Shown piece by piece: positions 63,638-64,000 of a stretch of 64,000 nucleotides of DNA. The stretch covers positions 1 through 64,000 of the forward strand of contig NZ_MUKN01000011.1 in assembly GCF_001995175.1 (NCBI RefSeq), written 5' to 3'. Source of the stretch: Rathayibacter rhapontici. GTDB taxonomy: Bacteria > Actinomycetota > Actinomycetes > Actinomycetales > Microbacteriaceae. The notes under the pieces were generated by a model. The model made no database searches, had not been told where the DNA came from, and saw nothing but the letters and a program-made list of their open reading frames with translations. The position numbers and the translations under genes are program-made. Position 1 is the stretch's first letter. Every line of letters starts with the position of its first letter.

Positions 63638-63643
63638 AGCCTA
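63638..63643 (-). promoter_or_regulatory. -10 box (TAGGCT) of the small membrane-protein gene
   Basis: TANNNT hexamer ending 6 nt before ATG 63631, in the 20-base gap after the TetR stop. Confidence 0.45.
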
Positions 63644-63651
63644 GGGCCTGG

Positions 63652-64000
63652 TCACCGGGGCGGGCGGACCATCAGGTCGAGGTAGTCCGTCAGGCACGCG
63701 ACCATGTCGACGGCGTCGCGCTCGAGGAGCCACTGCAGCTGGATGCCGTCCCACAGCGCGATGATCGACGCCGCGACCCGGTCGGGGTCGGCCCCCTCGC
63801 GCAGGCGCCCCTCGGCCTGCAGGGCGCGCAGGTCGTCGGCGTAGCCCTGGCGGAGCGACCGGAAGCGGCGGGCGAAGAACTCGCGACCCGGATGATCCGC
63901 TGTCGTCGAGTCGCCGCACAGCACCGCGTAGAGCTCGATCACTCCGGGGGCCGTCTCGTTGTAGCGGGTCTGGCGCAGGATCCCCTCGACCATGCTCTCG
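63652..64000 (-). CDS. TetR family regulator, C-terminal part
   Basis: The last 115 codons of a gene that starts beyond the right edge; the frame is open to base 64000. The visible part is an all-helical ligand domain of the BetI/TetR_C_6 kind: FFARRFRSLRQGYADDLRALQAEGRLREGADPDRVAASIIALWDGIQLQWLLERDAVDMVACLTDYLDLMV. The DNA-binding domain is not in the window. Target and ligand unknown. Confidence 0.75.
   Translation of the reverse strand, partial: ESMVEGILRQTRYNETAPGVIELYAVLCGDSTTADHPGREFFARRFRSLRQGYADDLRALQAEGRLREGADPDRVAASIIALWDGIQLQWLLERDAVDMVACLTDYLDLMVRPPR

Overview
The window is very GC-rich, densely coded actinobacterial DNA. Several features point to Microbacteriaceae, with Rathayibacter or a close relative as my best guess (an inference from gene content, not a database match): a full menaquinone gene set with no ubiquinone genes, System II cytochrome c maturation (TlpA-CcdA-ResB-CcsB), DUF4229 and PLDc_N small membrane proteins beside menD, a DtxR/IdeR-type iron box, an archaeal-type AspRS and many predicted leaderless genes. 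I found no transposase, integrase, phage gene, CRISPR array or rRNA. There is one tRNA, tRNA-Tyr(GUA).

Layout. 0-10.2 kb is mostly housekeeping: inositol monophosphatase, tRNA-Tyr, a lipoprotein transglycosylase, YajQ, a Nudix hydrolase, an S33 hydrolase, a short UvrA-like ABC ATPase, an FprA-type reductase, polyprenyl diphosphate synthase and MenG. menF (10.4-11.7 kb) and menD (32.6-34.3 kb) flank about 21 kb of catabolic and uptake genes. This stretch holds (a) a five-gene minus-strand operon with a polar amino-acid ABC transporter, a SolA-type N-methyl amino acid oxidase and a cupin, next to a divergent regulator with two IclR modules in tandem; (b) a PucR-type regulator; and (c) a divergent, almost gapless 12-gene plus-strand operon with a DUF917 protein, a HyuA-type ATPase/hydantoinase, a dipeptide-type ABC transporter (including a fused permease-ATPase), three hydrolases, two PPOX-fold flavin proteins and a ferredoxin reductase. 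35.2-39.1 kb is a siderophore uptake operon under an iron box. 39.2-42.3 kb is menB-menE-menA.

42.3-50.3 kb carries a REP-like repeat pair, Dps, an SDR, a GH15/SMP-30 pair, a membrane protein, menC and a nucleoside hydrolase. 50.4-55.2 kb is the cytochrome c maturation operon led by a histidine phosphatase. 55.3-61.6 kb holds an SDR and an IclR-controlled sugar ABC operon that ends in an unusual LamG-like cytoplasmic protein. aspS, a small membrane protein and a partial TetR regulator close the window.

Two observations apply throughout. First, 17 genes are interrupted by 21 frameshifts. Every one is repaired by adding a single base, nearly always G or C, and several are in genes expected to be essential (aspS, menD, menC), so I read them as sequence errors and annotate the genes as whole. 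Second, at least 16 genes have a TANNNT -10 box ending only 6-8 nt before the start codon. This predicts leaderless mRNAs and was used to choose starts.
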